Assembly: GCF_002367995.1 (NCBI RefSeq)
Contig: NZ_AP018207.1
Coordinates: forward strand, 1,426,001-1,490,000
DNA: 64,000 bases
Direction of reading: 5' to 3'
From: Calothrix brevissima NIES-22
GTDB lineage: Bacteria > Cyanobacteriota > Cyanobacteriia > Cyanobacteriales > Nostocaceae
This document shows, piece after piece, positions 43,669 through 53,493 of the stretch. How positions within the stretch are numbered: the first letter of the stretch is position 1; each line of letters begins with the position of its first letter. Under the pieces are notes generated by a model. That model did not search any database and had not been told where the DNA came from. It was given only the letters and a program-made list of their open reading frames with translations. A program made the position numbers and the translations under genes.

Positions 43669-46542
43669 ATGGGAGCAAGTATAGAAGATTACTTAGAAAT
43701 ATATAAGCAGGCTTGTACGGCTTATGCGCAACAAAATTATGATGTTGCCGCTACTTTAGTTGACCAAGTAGTGCAAAATTTACCAGATGACCCTAACTCC
43801 CATTTGTTACGGGGTCACATCTACTACGTTTTACAACAGTATGATATTGCCAAAGCCGAATATCAAAAAGTCTTACAGTTAACTGATAATAAGGAAATTA
43901 TTGGTTTTGCTAAACATGGGATTGAAAGTATAAATCAATACCAGGATAATTCCAGCGATCGCGTGGTGACGCCAGAGAACTATCAGCAAATCTCTACTGA
44001 AGATTTAGCACATAGTACAACAGATCTTAATACTAACAGCTTTGACAATAAAGCTTTTGAAGAGTACGAAGCAGTGGCAGATGGATTAGAAGAGCTATCT
44101 TTGGATAGTCCTTTTAATATCTCTGCAAACAGCAGTACTGATTTGAATTCTCAATCAGACTCTGCAGCATCTTTTAGTGATGACCCCTTTAAGTTGGATA
44201 ATCAAGCCACCGAGCAAGATTCTCAAAGTAAAAGTTGGGAAGCAGAAGCAGATCTAGAATTACCTGCTTTTTGGCAGGAAGATGAGACAGAAAACAGTAT
44301 TGAGCAGTCCAGTACAAGTAATCCTTTTGTTGATTCTGAGACAAATTCCCAGCAAGAAAATGATAGCGATTCATCTTTTACAGAAGTTGATTTATCAATC
44401 AGTAACAGCTGGGAAATACCCACAGAATTCTTGATTGGAGAACAATATAACCCACCAGAAGACTTAGACTTTAATAGCAATAGCCAGGAGAATGAAAATT
44501 TTGCTAAAATACCAACTTCTGTGCGGGATAATGGAGTAAAACCCAACAATTTGCCATCTAGTCATCACGAGCAGATAGCTGAAACTACATCCCATAATTG
44601 GTTAGGCCCCATAGAAGCTGAAGATAGCTTAAAAGAAGTCTCTGCTGCTAGTAGAGATTTGCCTCCAGAAGAAAAGCTGGCGCAAAAGGGTGTCAAAGTA
44701 GAAACAAGTAATTTAGACCTTGATGATAATTTTGATTTGGACGCTTTTGAATCTGCTTTTGGCTCGGACAGTTTCACTCCAGATGAAGAACCAGTCAATC
44801 AGCCTCAGGCAAGTAATTCCCAGAGTAATATAGAGTTTTTAGATGAATTTGATGACTTTGACGATTTAGGTAATCTTCCCGGCTTTGACATCTCAGATGC
44901 AGACTCTAGCTTCAGCGATGTGGCTATGCATTCTGGTTCCTTGGACATGGCTAGCAATTCTGACTCTTACAGTGCAGAACCTTTAAGAAGTAATGAAAAT
45001 AGCGATCGCGAAGATGAACTATTTTCAATTACTGGTTCCCAAGAAGCCATGCCAATTTTTACCCAGGTTGATGTTGCTAAGTTAGAACCAGTTGTCAGTG
45101 TCGAGCAAAGTTGGTTAGCACCCTTAGAGAATGCTCCCCTAGAAAAGAAACAATGGCTGATTGCAGGTAGCGTTGGTATTGTTTCCTCACTAGTGGTAGC
45201 CATCGTCAGCTTTGGGGCGACGAATTTTTCCCCACCCCAACAACGAGAATCAGTACGCAACACAGGCTGGGCAATGTCATTAGCAGCTGGGCTAGCTGGA
45301 TTTGCCACTGCTGCCTTTATGGGTAATTTTACCATCAAGCAAATTCGCCGGACTACCGAGAATTTGCAAGCGCAATTTGATGCTGTTCGCCAAGGTAATC
45401 TCAATGTCCAAGCTACAGTCTATTCCGAAGATGAATTAGGACTCCTAGCTACCGGCTTTAATGAAATGGCACGGGTAATTTTTACTACCACTAATGAAGC
45501 CCAACGCAAAGCCGACGAACAGGAAGAAGCCAAAGAAAATCTCCAACGTCAAGTAATTCGGTTGTTGGATGATGTGGAAGGAGCAGCAAGAGGCGATTTA
45601 ACAGTCCAAGCGGAAGTGACAGCCGACGTATTAGGAGCCGTAGCCGACGCCTTTAACCTGACAATTCAAAACTTGCGGGATATCGTCCAACAGGTAAAAG
45701 TAGCCGCTAAGGAAGTAACCAAAGGTGCGACTAATTCGGAAACCTTTGCCAGAGCCTTATCTAGCGATGCTTTGCGACAAGCAGAAGAATTGGCAGTCAC
45801 ATTAAATTCCGTACAGGTAATGACCGACTCGATTCAGCGCGTAGCGGAAGCCGCGCGGGAAGCTGAGGCGGTAGCCCGCGATGCTAGTACCATCGCCCTT
45901 AAAGGAGGGGAAGCCGTGGAAAATACGGTGGCGGGTATTTTAGAAATTCGCGAAACTGTAGCAGAAACCACCCGCAAAGTAAAGCGGTTAGCGGAATCTT
46001 CTCAGGAAATCTCCAAGATTGTGGCCTTAATCTCGCAAATTGCCTCTAGAACCAATTTGTTAGCTCTGAACGCCAGTATTGAGGCAGCCAGAGCGGGAGA
46101 AGCCGGACGCGGATTCGCCATCGTTGCCGATGAAGTGCGCCAGCTAGCAGATAAATCTGCCAAATCCTTAAAAGAAATCGAACAAATTGTGATGCAAATT
46201 CAGAGTGAAACAGGCTCTGTAATGACGGCGATGGAAGAAGGTACACAACAGGTAATTAAAGGCACTAAATTAGCCGAAGAAGCCAAGCGATCGCTAGAAA
46301 ATATTATTCAAGTGGCAAATCGCATTGATATTCTGGTGCGTTCAATTACCAGCGATACTGTGGAACAAACTGAAACATCGCGTGCTGTAGCTCACGTTAT
46401 GCAATCCGTAGAACTAACAGCACAAGAAACCTCCCAGGAAGCACAGCGAGTTTCTGGCGCACTCCAAAACTTAGTGGGTGTATCCCGTGACTTGATCGCT
46501 TCCGTAGAACGTTTCCGGGTAGAAACCCTGGAATCTAGATAA
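43669..46542 (+). CDS. hmpD: Methyl-accepting chemotaxis protein HmpD with TPR N-terminus
   Basis: 957 residues from ATG 43669, chosen for the GGGAGG site 6 bases upstream (a GTG at 43633 overlaps hmpC). Residues 1-90 form TPR-like helices ([41 protein letters not shown]). Residues about 100-480 are an acidic, Ser/Asn/Asp-rich disordered linker. Two membrane helices follow (495-517 and 533-552), then a HAMP domain, a second HAMP-like unit and the MCP signalling hairpin with the conserved tip around [19 protein letters not shown]. There is almost no periplasmic loop between the helices, so the sensing part is the cytoplasmic TPR/linker region. Confidence 0.94.
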   Translation: MGASIEDYLEIYKQACTAYAQQNYDVAATLVDQVVQNLPDDPNSHLLRGHIYYVLQQYDIAKAEYQKVLQLTDNKEIIGFAKHGIESINQYQDNSSDRVVTPENYQQISTEDLAHSTTDLNTNSFDNKAFEEYEAVADGLEELSLDSPFNISANSSTDLNSQSDSAASFSDDPFKLDNQATEQDSQSKSWEAEADLELPAFWQEDETENSIEQSSTSNPFVDSETNSQQENDSDSSFTEVDLSISNSWEIPTEFLIGEQYNPPEDLDFNSNSQENENFAKIPTSVRDNGVKPNNLPSSHHEQIAETTSHNWLGPIEAEDSLKEVSAASRDLPPEEKLAQKGVKVETSNLDLDDNFDLDAFESAFGSDSFTPDEEPVNQPQASNSQSNIEFLDEFDDFDDLGNLPGFDISDADSSFSDVAMHSGSLDMASNSDSYSAEPLRSNENSDREDELFSITGSQEAMPIFTQVDVAKLEPVVSVEQSWLAPLENAPLEKKQWLIAGSVGIVSSLVVAIVSFGATNFSPPQQRESVRNTGWAMSLAAGLAGFATAAFMGNFTIKQIRRTTENLQAQFDAVRQGNLNVQATVYSEDELGLLATGFNEMARVIFTTTNEAQRKADEQEEAKENLQRQVIRLLDDVEGAARGDLTVQAEVTADVLGAVADAFNLTIQNLRDIVQQVKVAAKEVTKGATNSETFARALSSDALRQAEELAVTLNSVQVMTDSIQRVAEAAREAEAVARDASTIALKGGEAVENTVAGILEIRETVAETTRKVKRLAESSQEISKIVALISQIASRTNLLALNASIEAARAGEAGRGFAIVADEVRQLADKSAKSLKEIEQIVMQIQSETGSVMTAMEEGTQQVIKGTKLAEEAKRSLENIIQVANRIDILVRSITSDTVEQTETSRAVAHVMQSVELTAQETSQEAQRVSGALQNLVGVSRDLIASVERFRVETLESR

Positions 46543-46618
46543 TGTAGTCAATAGTCCAAAGTTCAAATCTTGGCTCTTGACTTTTGATGATTAACTATTG
46601 ACTCTTGGCGAAAAAACT

Positions 46619-49600
46619 ATGCTGCCGGAACAACAACAGCGCATTTTGGGTTATTTTATTGAAGAAGCAAGAGACCACCTGAATACGATTGAGCAGGGGT
46701 TGTTAAATCTCCAGAGTACCCTGAACGACCCAGAAATGATCAACGAAGTCTTCCGGGCGGCTCACTCTATTAAAGGGGGAGCAGCGATGCTTGGTTTAAA
46801 TAGCATCCAGCATACATCTCACCGCCTCGAAGATTGTTTCAAAATTCTCAAAGAAAATCCAATCGAGGTCGATCAAAAGTTAGAGTCTTTGTTTCTTGGT
46901 GTTGCGGATACCCTGAAAGCGCTTTTAGAAAATTTGAGCGGCCCTTATGGGTTGTCAGAAGAGACTGCTAATAATTTGATGTCAGAAACTGAGCCGGTCT
47001 TTCAATGGCTGAATCAGCATCTAGAATTACTGGTACAACAAGCAACCAATGGTGTAGACAGCAAGGCGAAAGAAGTACGTCCAGCTTTTGCAGATAACAG
47101 CCACACATTGACAGAAATTTTTATGGAGAGGGATTTCTCCGACGCAGAAGAAGACAACAGCTTTGTGTCTGGTGAGACTTCCTTGAAACCCCAGGAAACA
47201 ACTGCGCCCACTGTAGCCAAAAAACAGCAGAATTGGAGCGAATTCCAAATCCAAGTGATGCAGACACTGCGGGAAATGTTGCAGCTGTTTAAACAAGGAA
47301 CAACTCCCCAAAGTCGCCAAAGTCTGCAGCAATGTTGTCAACAGTTACTCAAGCTAGGTGAGGCATTTAATTTACCTAAATGGTGTAATTTATGTAAAGC
47401 AGTAACAAATGCGATCGCGAATCCAGATAATAGTTATCTAACTCTGGCGAAAATTGTGATTACAGAAATCAAAACCGCCCAGGAGTTAGTTCTTCAAGGA
47501 AAAGATGCAGATATTGTCATTAGTCAGCAGCTAGAAGTACTGTTGAGCTTTCCAGACGTTGAGCTATTCGAGATGGAAACCACGGATTTAGTGGATGCAT
47601 CTGAGCCTGACTTATTTGCTGATCATGATGATAATGCGATCGCCGCCAAGCTACCTACGATGACAAATGATGTTGTTAATGACAGCACAGACAGCATCAA
47701 TAATTTATTTACCCTATCTGAGCCAACTCAGCAAGAGCAGGCAATTCCATCAACGAAGGATAATACCAGCACTGAGTTGCCTTTGTTATTTAATTCTATG
47801 TCCAGCAATGAAGATGATACGCCACTGAGTCATCGTCATCGCGATCCGAAAGGGCCAGAAGTTGGTATAGCTGAGTTAAATACACTTGCTGATTTATTTG
47901 AAGGTGAAACTCCAGAACTTGATGAAACTTGGCAACAAGAAGAAATTTTAGATATTAATGCTGCGAATAATCTCGGTATTGATATTAATAGTAGCGATAC
48001 TGATGATACTGATAGCGATTTAGCTGATTTACTATCTTTTGATGACGATAAAAGCATTGCTGATTCCCAAAACACAATAATTCAAACAGAAGATTTCGGC
48101 GCTTTATTCGGTGAAATTTCGCCAGAAAAAGAAAAATCTATTCCACCTGCATCGGAAATACCAGGAAATCATCTCGTTAATCAAAACGTAAATTTAGAAA
48201 ATCATGATGATGAAAGTATTGAGGAATTTGCCGACATACTTCTAGAATATCCTGGGGATATTGCACCACCAGATGTAGTAAGAGATTTATTAGAATTGGC
48301 ATTAGATGAAAACAAAATATTGCTTGATGGTGAATTAAAACAAATCAACAATGAAGCAATTACTGGTGCAGAAATATATTATAAAGAACCAAGTGATTTA
48401 AATAATGTATTGTCAGATAATTTACAGGATAACTCTTTAGAAGAAATTACTCCTGTTAGAGAATCGAAACTAGATTCACCACAGCCAGAACTCTTGGCTG
48501 TAGATAATTTATTTACGGAAATTCCCGAAAATACACAACTTTCTGCCAATAAATCAGAAATTCTAGATTTATCTAATAACTCATCAAAAATTTCCAGAGA
48601 AGTTCCATCTGCAACAGACAATTTACCAAATTTCTGGGATGAAGATGTACAAACAGAACAACAACTAGAATTAGATGCAGCAATTGAGCAAGATGTTGCT
48701 CAAGCTTTAGAAGAAAGTTTATTTACTGCGGCTAATGACTTTTTTAGCGATAGTGAGTCAATATTACCGCCACCACCAACAACTTTTGATTTGCAAGACT
48801 TCGATCGAACTATTTTGCAAACAGATGAGCAGATAGATTTGATATTGTCAGCCGATGCAGGTATGGATTTATTTGCTAAGTTGACACCAACTGACACAAC
48901 AAATATCCCTGTTGTGAATGAGCAAGAAGAACCTGCAATAGATATTAGCAGCTTATTGGCAGAAACAAGCGATGTCTCCGACGAGCTACGCCAACGCACA
49001 CCACTTTCCTCAACCTCCCTACCTCCAGAACCTTTAGACTTTACTCCTGAATTTACTAATCAGCCTACAGAAAATTTATTTGCTAATGCTTCAAGTTCTG
49101 TTAACAATCTGGATGATGATTTGTTCAATATTGATACACCAGAAACAACTGTTGTTGATAATACGAAGGAATCAACCGTTGATAGCTCACTAGATTTTGG
49201 TGGATTAGATGCATTTGATACTCCAGAATTAACTGTTGCTGAAACGCCAGTATTAAATGTAGATAATCAGGAATCAGCAGTTGATAGCTCACTAGATTTT
49301 GGTGGATTAGATGTATTTGATAATCCAGAATTAACTGTTGGCGAACCTCCAGTATTAAATTTAGATAATCAGGAATCAGTCGTTGATAGTGCACTGGATT
49401 TTGGCGGATTAGATATGTTTGCTACTCCAGCAACAACTGCTGAAACTCCAGTATTAAATTTAGATAATCAGAAATCAGTCGTTGATAGTGCACTGGATTT
49501 TGGCGGATTAGATATGTTTGCTACTCCAGCAACAACTGCTGAAACTCCAGTATTAAATTTAGATAATCAGAAATCAGTCGTTGATAGTGCACTGGATTTT

Positions 49601-52600
49601 GGCGGATTAGATATGTTTGCTACTCCAGCAACAACTGCTGAAACTCCAGTATTAAATTTAGATAATCAGGAATCAGTCGTTGATAGCGCAATAGATTTTG
49701 GCGGATTAGATGCATTTGATACGCCAGAATTAACTGTTGGCGAACCTCCAGTATTAAATTTAGATAATCAGGAATCAGTCGTTGATAGTGCACTGGATTT
49801 TGGTGGATTAGATGCATTCGATACTCCAGAATTAACTGTTGGCGAACCTCCAGTATTAAATGTAGATAATCAGGAATCAGTCGTTGATAGTGCACTGGAT
49901 TTTGGTGGATTAGATGCATTCGATACTCCAGCAACAACTGCTGAAACGCCAGTATTAAATGTAGATAATCAGGAATCAGTCGTTGATAGCGCAATAGATT
50001 TTGGTGGATTAGATGTATTTGATAATCCAGAATTAACTGTTGGCGAACCTCCAGTATTAAATTTAGATAATCAGGAATTAGCAGTTGATAGCGCAATAGA
50101 TTTTGGTGGATTAGATGTATTTGATAATCCAGAATTAACTGTTGGTGAACCTCCAGTATTAAATTTAGATAATCAGGAATCAGTCGTTGATAGCGCAATA
50201 GATTTTGGTGGATTAGATGTATTTGATAATCCACCAACAACTGCTGAAACGCCAGTATTAAATTTAGATAATCAGGAATTAGCAGTTGATAGCGCAATAG
50301 ATTTTGGTGGATTAGATGTATTTGATAATCCAGAATTAACTGTTGACGAACCTCCAGCTTTAAATTTAGATAATCGGGAATCAGTCGTTGATAGTGCACT
50401 GGATTTTGGTGGATTAGATGCATTTGATACCCCAGAATTAACTGTTGGTGAACCTCCAGTATTAAATTTAGATAATCAGGAATCAGTCGTTGATAGCGCA
50501 CTGGATTTTGGTGGATTAGATGCATTTGATACCCCAGAATTAACTGTTGCTGAAACTCCAGCTTTAAATTTAGATAATCAGGAATCAGCAATTGATAGCG
50601 CACTGGATTTTGGTGGATTAGATGCATTTGATACTCCAGAATTAGAGGTTGCTGAAACTCCAGGATTAAATTTAGAGGCAGAATTAGCAGAACATAATCT
50701 AGATGTAAATTCTGCCGAAATTTCTGATTTACAACAGTTTCCAGCTAACTTAGAGTTAGAGGAAAGTTTGGAGACGGTTGCTGATAATACAGAACTAAGT
50801 TTAATTGATGAATTATCAGAAACAGAAAATACCCTGCGAGAATTCGCTGGACTAGAAGATTTATTACAAGAAAATACAGCGATTGCAGAAAATTCTTTTG
50901 AATTAAATTTAGAGGAACAACCTGAAGCGGAAAAAATAGCTGAACAAGATAATCTTGTTGTTGCTAATAATAATTTAGAAGTGGCATCAGAAGTTGGGGC
51001 GGTAGATGAATTTGCCGACTTAGAAACATTATTAAAAGAGGAATTTACATCCCCCATACCTGATGAAGATTTTGCTGCGCTGGAAGCATTATTAGATACA
51101 CCAAAAGATGATAATAATTTGCTGATACCTGCGCCTGTCTATCCACACAAACAGCAACCAGTTACACCAGCTAATTCTAGTAACGCTGTCAGCGCACCAG
51201 AAATAGAGGATGAATTTGGTGATTTAGAGAAGTTGTTAGCGGAAGCCGATCAAACAATATCGCACTCACCATCTATCAAACCAAATGCGAACAAAACACC
51301 ACGCCCATCTACTCGTCGTCCAGCTAGATTTGAAGAAACGATGAAAGTTCCAGTTAAACAACTGGATGATATGAGTAATTTAGTTGGGGAATTAGTAGTA
51401 AATCGTAATACTTTAGAGCAGGATCAAGAACGCTTGCGACAATCATTAGATAATTTGCTGATTCAGGTGCAGCAGCTATCTGATGTTGGGGCGAGGATGC
51501 AAGAATTGTATGAGCGATCGCTTTTAGAAGCCTCACTGTTAGCTACCCGGAAAAACAAGGAAACTGATGTATCTGCTGGAGATTCCAATTCTGACAGGGG
51601 TTTTAGCGAACTGGAAATGGATCGGTTTACGCCTTTCCATACTTTGTCTCAAGAAATGATTGAAATGATTGTCAGGGTACGTGAGTCAGCGAGTGACATC
51701 GACTTTGTGACGGAAGAAACTGAGCGAGTAGCAAGACAATTCCGACAAGTCACTACCCAACTCCAAGAGGGATTAACTAGAGCGCGAATGGTGCCATTTT
51801 CCCAAGCTATTGACCGCTTGCGGCGTGGTGTGCGGGATAATGCGATTAAATATGGCAAGCAGGTAGAGTTAGTCATTGAAGGTGGAGACACCTTGATTGA
51901 CAAGATGATTTTGGATCACCTGACAGATCCATTAACTCACATGCTGAATAATGCGATCGCTCACGGGATTGAAACGCCAGAAGTACGACAAGCAGCAGGT
52001 AAAAAACCTGTAGGTGAAATTACTATTCGCGCCTTCCACCAAGGTAACCAAACTGTCATTTCTGTGGGTGATGACGGTGCAGGTATCGATACAGAACGCA
52101 TTAAAGCTAAGGCGCTGAGGCTGGGTATGCTCACGCCTGAAGAAGCAAAAGCCATAACACGCATAGAAATCTACGATTTACTCTTCCAGTCTGGTTTTAG
52201 TATTAAAGACAAAGCCGATGAAATTTCTGGGCGCGGTGTGGGTATGGATGTGGTGCGCTCGGAAATTAGCGAAATTCGCGGTGCAGTTAACACCGATTCT
52301 ACCTTGGGTAAAGGCACAACCTTTACAATTCGGTTACCACTCACCCTGAGTATTTGTAAAGCGCTCTGCTGCGTTTCTGATAGAGCCAGAATTGCCTTCC
52401 CGATGGATGGTGTTGAAGATACCTTAGATATCCCCGTTAAAAACATCCAAGAAACTGCTGATGGACAATCATTTATTGCTTGGCGGGATACAATCTTACC
52501 ATTCCGTCCCCTCAAGGAGATTTTAGCCTTCAACCGCACACTCAGTCGTGGTAATGTTTACGGCGGTAATCGTGATGATGACATGGTTTCTGTAGTTGTA

Positions 52601-53263
52601 GTGCGATCGGGAAATAACATGATTGCTCTACAAATCGATCAAGTACTGAGCGAACAAGAAATTGTAATTAAGCAATTTGAAGGGCCTGCTCCTAAACCCT
52701 TGGGTGTAGCTGGTGCTACAGTCTTAGGTGATGGGCGGATTATGCCAATTGCTGACGTACTGGAAATCATCGATATCTTCCAAGGACGGATGTTGAAACA
52801 AACTGGTGCTAGTATTTGGCAACAGAAGACTACCCCACCTGTACCAGAAGTCCAAGTGGTGAAAATTGATCCAACAGTGTTGATTGTTGATGACTCAATT
52901 ACAGTCAGAGAGTTACTTTCCCTCACCTTTAACAAAGCGGGTTACCGGGTAGAACAAGCCCGCGATGGACAAGAAGCTTGGGATAAACTCCGCTCTGGAT
53001 TACCTTGTGATATCGTCTTCTGTGATATTGAAATGCCACGCTGTGACGGACTGGAGTTACTTTCTCGCATTCAAAAAGATAGCCACCTCAACCAATTACC
53101 AATCGCTATGCTGACTTCACGGGGTGCAGATAAGCATAGACAAATGGCGATCCAACTCGGTGCTAGCGGTTACTTTACCAAACCTTACCTCGAAGAAGCT
53201 CTATTAGAAGCAGCAGTACGAATGCTTAAGGGAGAAAAGCTAATTCATGGTACTGGTGCGTAA
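46619..53263 (+). CDS. hmpE: Hybrid CheA histidine kinase HmpE with giant acidic repeat linker
   Basis: 2214 residues from ATG 46619. An Hpt domain carries the phosphorylated His at 49 (FRAAHSIKGGA). There is a second helical segment (about 215-320), then a very long acidic region (340-1550). Within this lie fifteen tandem 33-34 residue repeats (847-1352). The kinase core follows: dimerisation helices from about 1569 (MKVPVKQLDDMSNLVGELV), ATPase from about 1770 (LTHMLNNAIAHGIE, GDDGAGID, GRGVGMDVV), CheW-like domain, and a C-terminal receiver with D2136 (IVFCDIEMPRCDG). It reads HmpD/HmpC and phosphorylates HmpB and HmpA to run hormogonium pili. It is several times longer than ordinary CheA because of the linker. 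Confidence 0.95.
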   Translation: MLPEQQQRILGYFIEEARDHLNTIEQGLLNLQSTLNDPEMINEVFRAAHSIKGGAAMLGLNSIQHTSHRLEDCFKILKENPIEVDQKLESLFLGVADTLKALLENLSGPYGLSEETANNLMSETEPVFQWLNQHLELLVQQATNGVDSKAKEVRPAFADNSHTLTEIFMERDFSDAEEDNSFVSGETSLKPQETTAPTVAKKQQNWSEFQIQVMQTLREMLQLFKQGTTPQSRQSLQQCCQQLLKLGEAFNLPKWCNLCKAVTNAIANPDNSYLTLAKIVITEIKTAQELVLQGKDADIVISQQLEVLLSFPDVELFEMETTDLVDASEPDLFADHDDNAIAAKLPTMTNDVVNDSTDSINNLFTLSEPTQQEQAIPSTKDNTSTELPLLFNSMSSNEDDTPLSHRHRDPKGPEVGIAELNTLADLFEGETPELDETWQQEEILDINAANNLGIDINSSDTDDTDSDLADLLSFDDDKSIADSQNTIIQTEDFGALFGEISPEKEKSIPPASEIPGNHLVNQNVNLENHDDESIEEFADILLEYPGDIAPPDVVRDLLELALDENKILLDGELKQINNEAITGAEIYYKEPSDLNNVLSDNLQDNSLEEITPVRESKLDSPQPELLAVDNLFTEIPENTQLSANKSEILDLSNNSSKISREVPSATDNLPNFWDEDVQTEQQLELDAAIEQDVAQALEESLFTAANDFFSDSESILPPPPTTFDLQDFDRTILQTDEQIDLILSADAGMDLFAKLTPTDTTNIPVVNEQEEPAIDISSLLAETSDVSDELRQRTPLSSTSLPPEPLDFTPEFTNQPTENLFANASSSVNNLDDDLFNIDTPETTVVDNTKESTVDSSLDFGGLDAFDTPELTVAETPVLNVDNQESAVDSSLDFGGLDVFDNPELTVGEPPVLNLDNQESVVDSALDFGGLDMFATPATTAETPVLNLDNQKSVVDSALDFGGLDMFATPATTAETPVLNLDNQKSVVDSALDFGGLDMFATPATTAETPVLNLDNQESVVDSAIDFGGLDAFDTPELTVGEPPVLNLDNQESVVDSALDFGGLDAFDTPELTVGEPPVLNVDNQESVVDSALDFGGLDAFDTPATTAETPVLNVDNQESVVDSAIDFGGLDVFDNPELTVGEPPVLNLDNQELAVDSAIDFGGLDVFDNPELTVGEPPVLNLDNQESVVDSAIDFGGLDVFDNPPTTAETPVLNLDNQELAVDSAIDFGGLDVFDNPELTVDEPPALNLDNRESVVDSALDFGGLDAFDTPELTVGEPPVLNLDNQESVVDSALDFGGLDAFDTPELTVAETPALNLDNQESAIDSALDFGGLDAFDTPELEVAETPGLNLEAELAEHNLDVNSAEISDLQQFPANLELEESLETVADNTELSLIDELSETENTLREFAGLEDLLQENTAIAENSFELNLEEQPEAEKIAEQDNLVVANNNLEVASEVGAVDEFADLETLLKEEFTSPIPDEDFAALEALLDTPKDDNNLLIPAPVYPHKQQPVTPANSSNAVSAPEIEDEFGDLEKLLAEADQTISHSPSIKPNANKTPRPSTRRPARFEETMKVPVKQLDDMSNLVGELVVNRNTLEQDQERLRQSLDNLLIQVQQLSDVGARMQELYERSLLEASLLATRKNKETDVSAGDSNSDRGFSELEMDRFTPFHTLSQEMIEMIVRVRESASDIDFVTEETERVARQFRQVTTQLQEGLTRARMVPFSQAIDRLRRGVRDNAIKYGKQVELVIEGGDTLIDKMILDHLTDPLTHMLNNAIAHGIETPEVRQAAGKKPVGEITIRAFHQGNQTVISVGDDGAGIDTERIKAKALRLGMLTPEEAKAITRIEIYDLLFQSGFSIKDKADEISGRGVGMDVVRSEISEIRGAVNTDSTLGKGTTFTIRLPLTLSICKALCCVSDRARIAFPMDGVEDTLDIPVKNIQETADGQSFIAWRDTILPFRPLKEILAFNRTLSRGNVYGGNRDDDMVSVVVVRSGNNMIALQIDQVLSEQEIVIKQFEGPAPKPLGVAGATVLGDGRIMPIADVLEIIDIFQGRMLKQTGASIWQQKTTPPVPEVQVVKIDPTVLIVDDSITVRELLSLTFNKAGYRVEQARDGQEAWDKLRSGLPCDIVFCDIEMPRCDGLELLSRIQKDSHLNQLPIAMLTSRGADKHRQMAIQLGASGYFTKPYLEEALLEAAVRMLKGEKLIHGTGA
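49157..50674 (+). repeat. Fifteen tandem 99-102 bp repeats inside hmpE
   Basis: Each unit encodes about DNQESVVDSALDFGGLD followed by (A/V/M)F-(D/A)-(T/N)-P and either ELTVGEPPVLNL (34 residues) or ATTAETPVLNL (33 residues). Units three to five are almost identical in DNA, showing recent homogenisation or duplication. All units keep the frame. Confidence 0.97.
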
Positions 53264-53401
53264 AGGCTAGGGGCTAGGGCGTGTTTTCAAACTCCAAAAG
53301 TACGTTGCTTGGGGTGAAAGCAACCCAACGAAGCGACGTAAATGTTGGGTTTCGTTCCTCAACCCAACCTACATTGAAGTCTGGTGCGTAAAGGCTAGGG
53401 G
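53253..53401. repeat. 21-bp direct repeats flanking a small inverted-repeat element
   Basis: An identical 21-bp sequence, starting ctggtgcg and ending ctagggg, occurs at 53253-53273 (across the hmpE stop codon) and at 53381-53401. Between them are about 107 bases with a GGGTTG/CAACCC type inverted repeat ending in AACCCAACCTAC (53361-53372). The second copy runs into GGGGCTA/GGGGTTA heptamers. It looks like a small element inserted at the 3' end of hmpE with duplication of the target, or a slippage duplication. Confidence 0.7.
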
Positions 53402-53493
53402 TTAGGGGCTAGGGGCTAGGAAAGGGGGATTAATCAGAAATGCCCTATGCCCCATGCCCCATGCCCATTACACAAACCACAATTAATAATTTC

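Noticed and set aside
44189-45404. Several minus-strand frames opposite hmpD
   Set aside because: They lie opposite the Ser/Asp/Glu-rich linker, whose codon bias keeps antisense frames open (Ser/Leu-rich shadows).
49620-50627. 335-codon minus-strand open frame opposite hmpE
   Set aside because: It is the antisense of the hmpE repeat array. Unit lengths divisible by three keep any frame open, and the 'protein' is a monotonous repeat of the same antisense words.
53440-53493. N-terminal extension of the prolyl oligopeptidase
   Set aside because: It encodes heptamer repeat (PYAPCPMP) and precedes a good signal peptide that starts at 53494.
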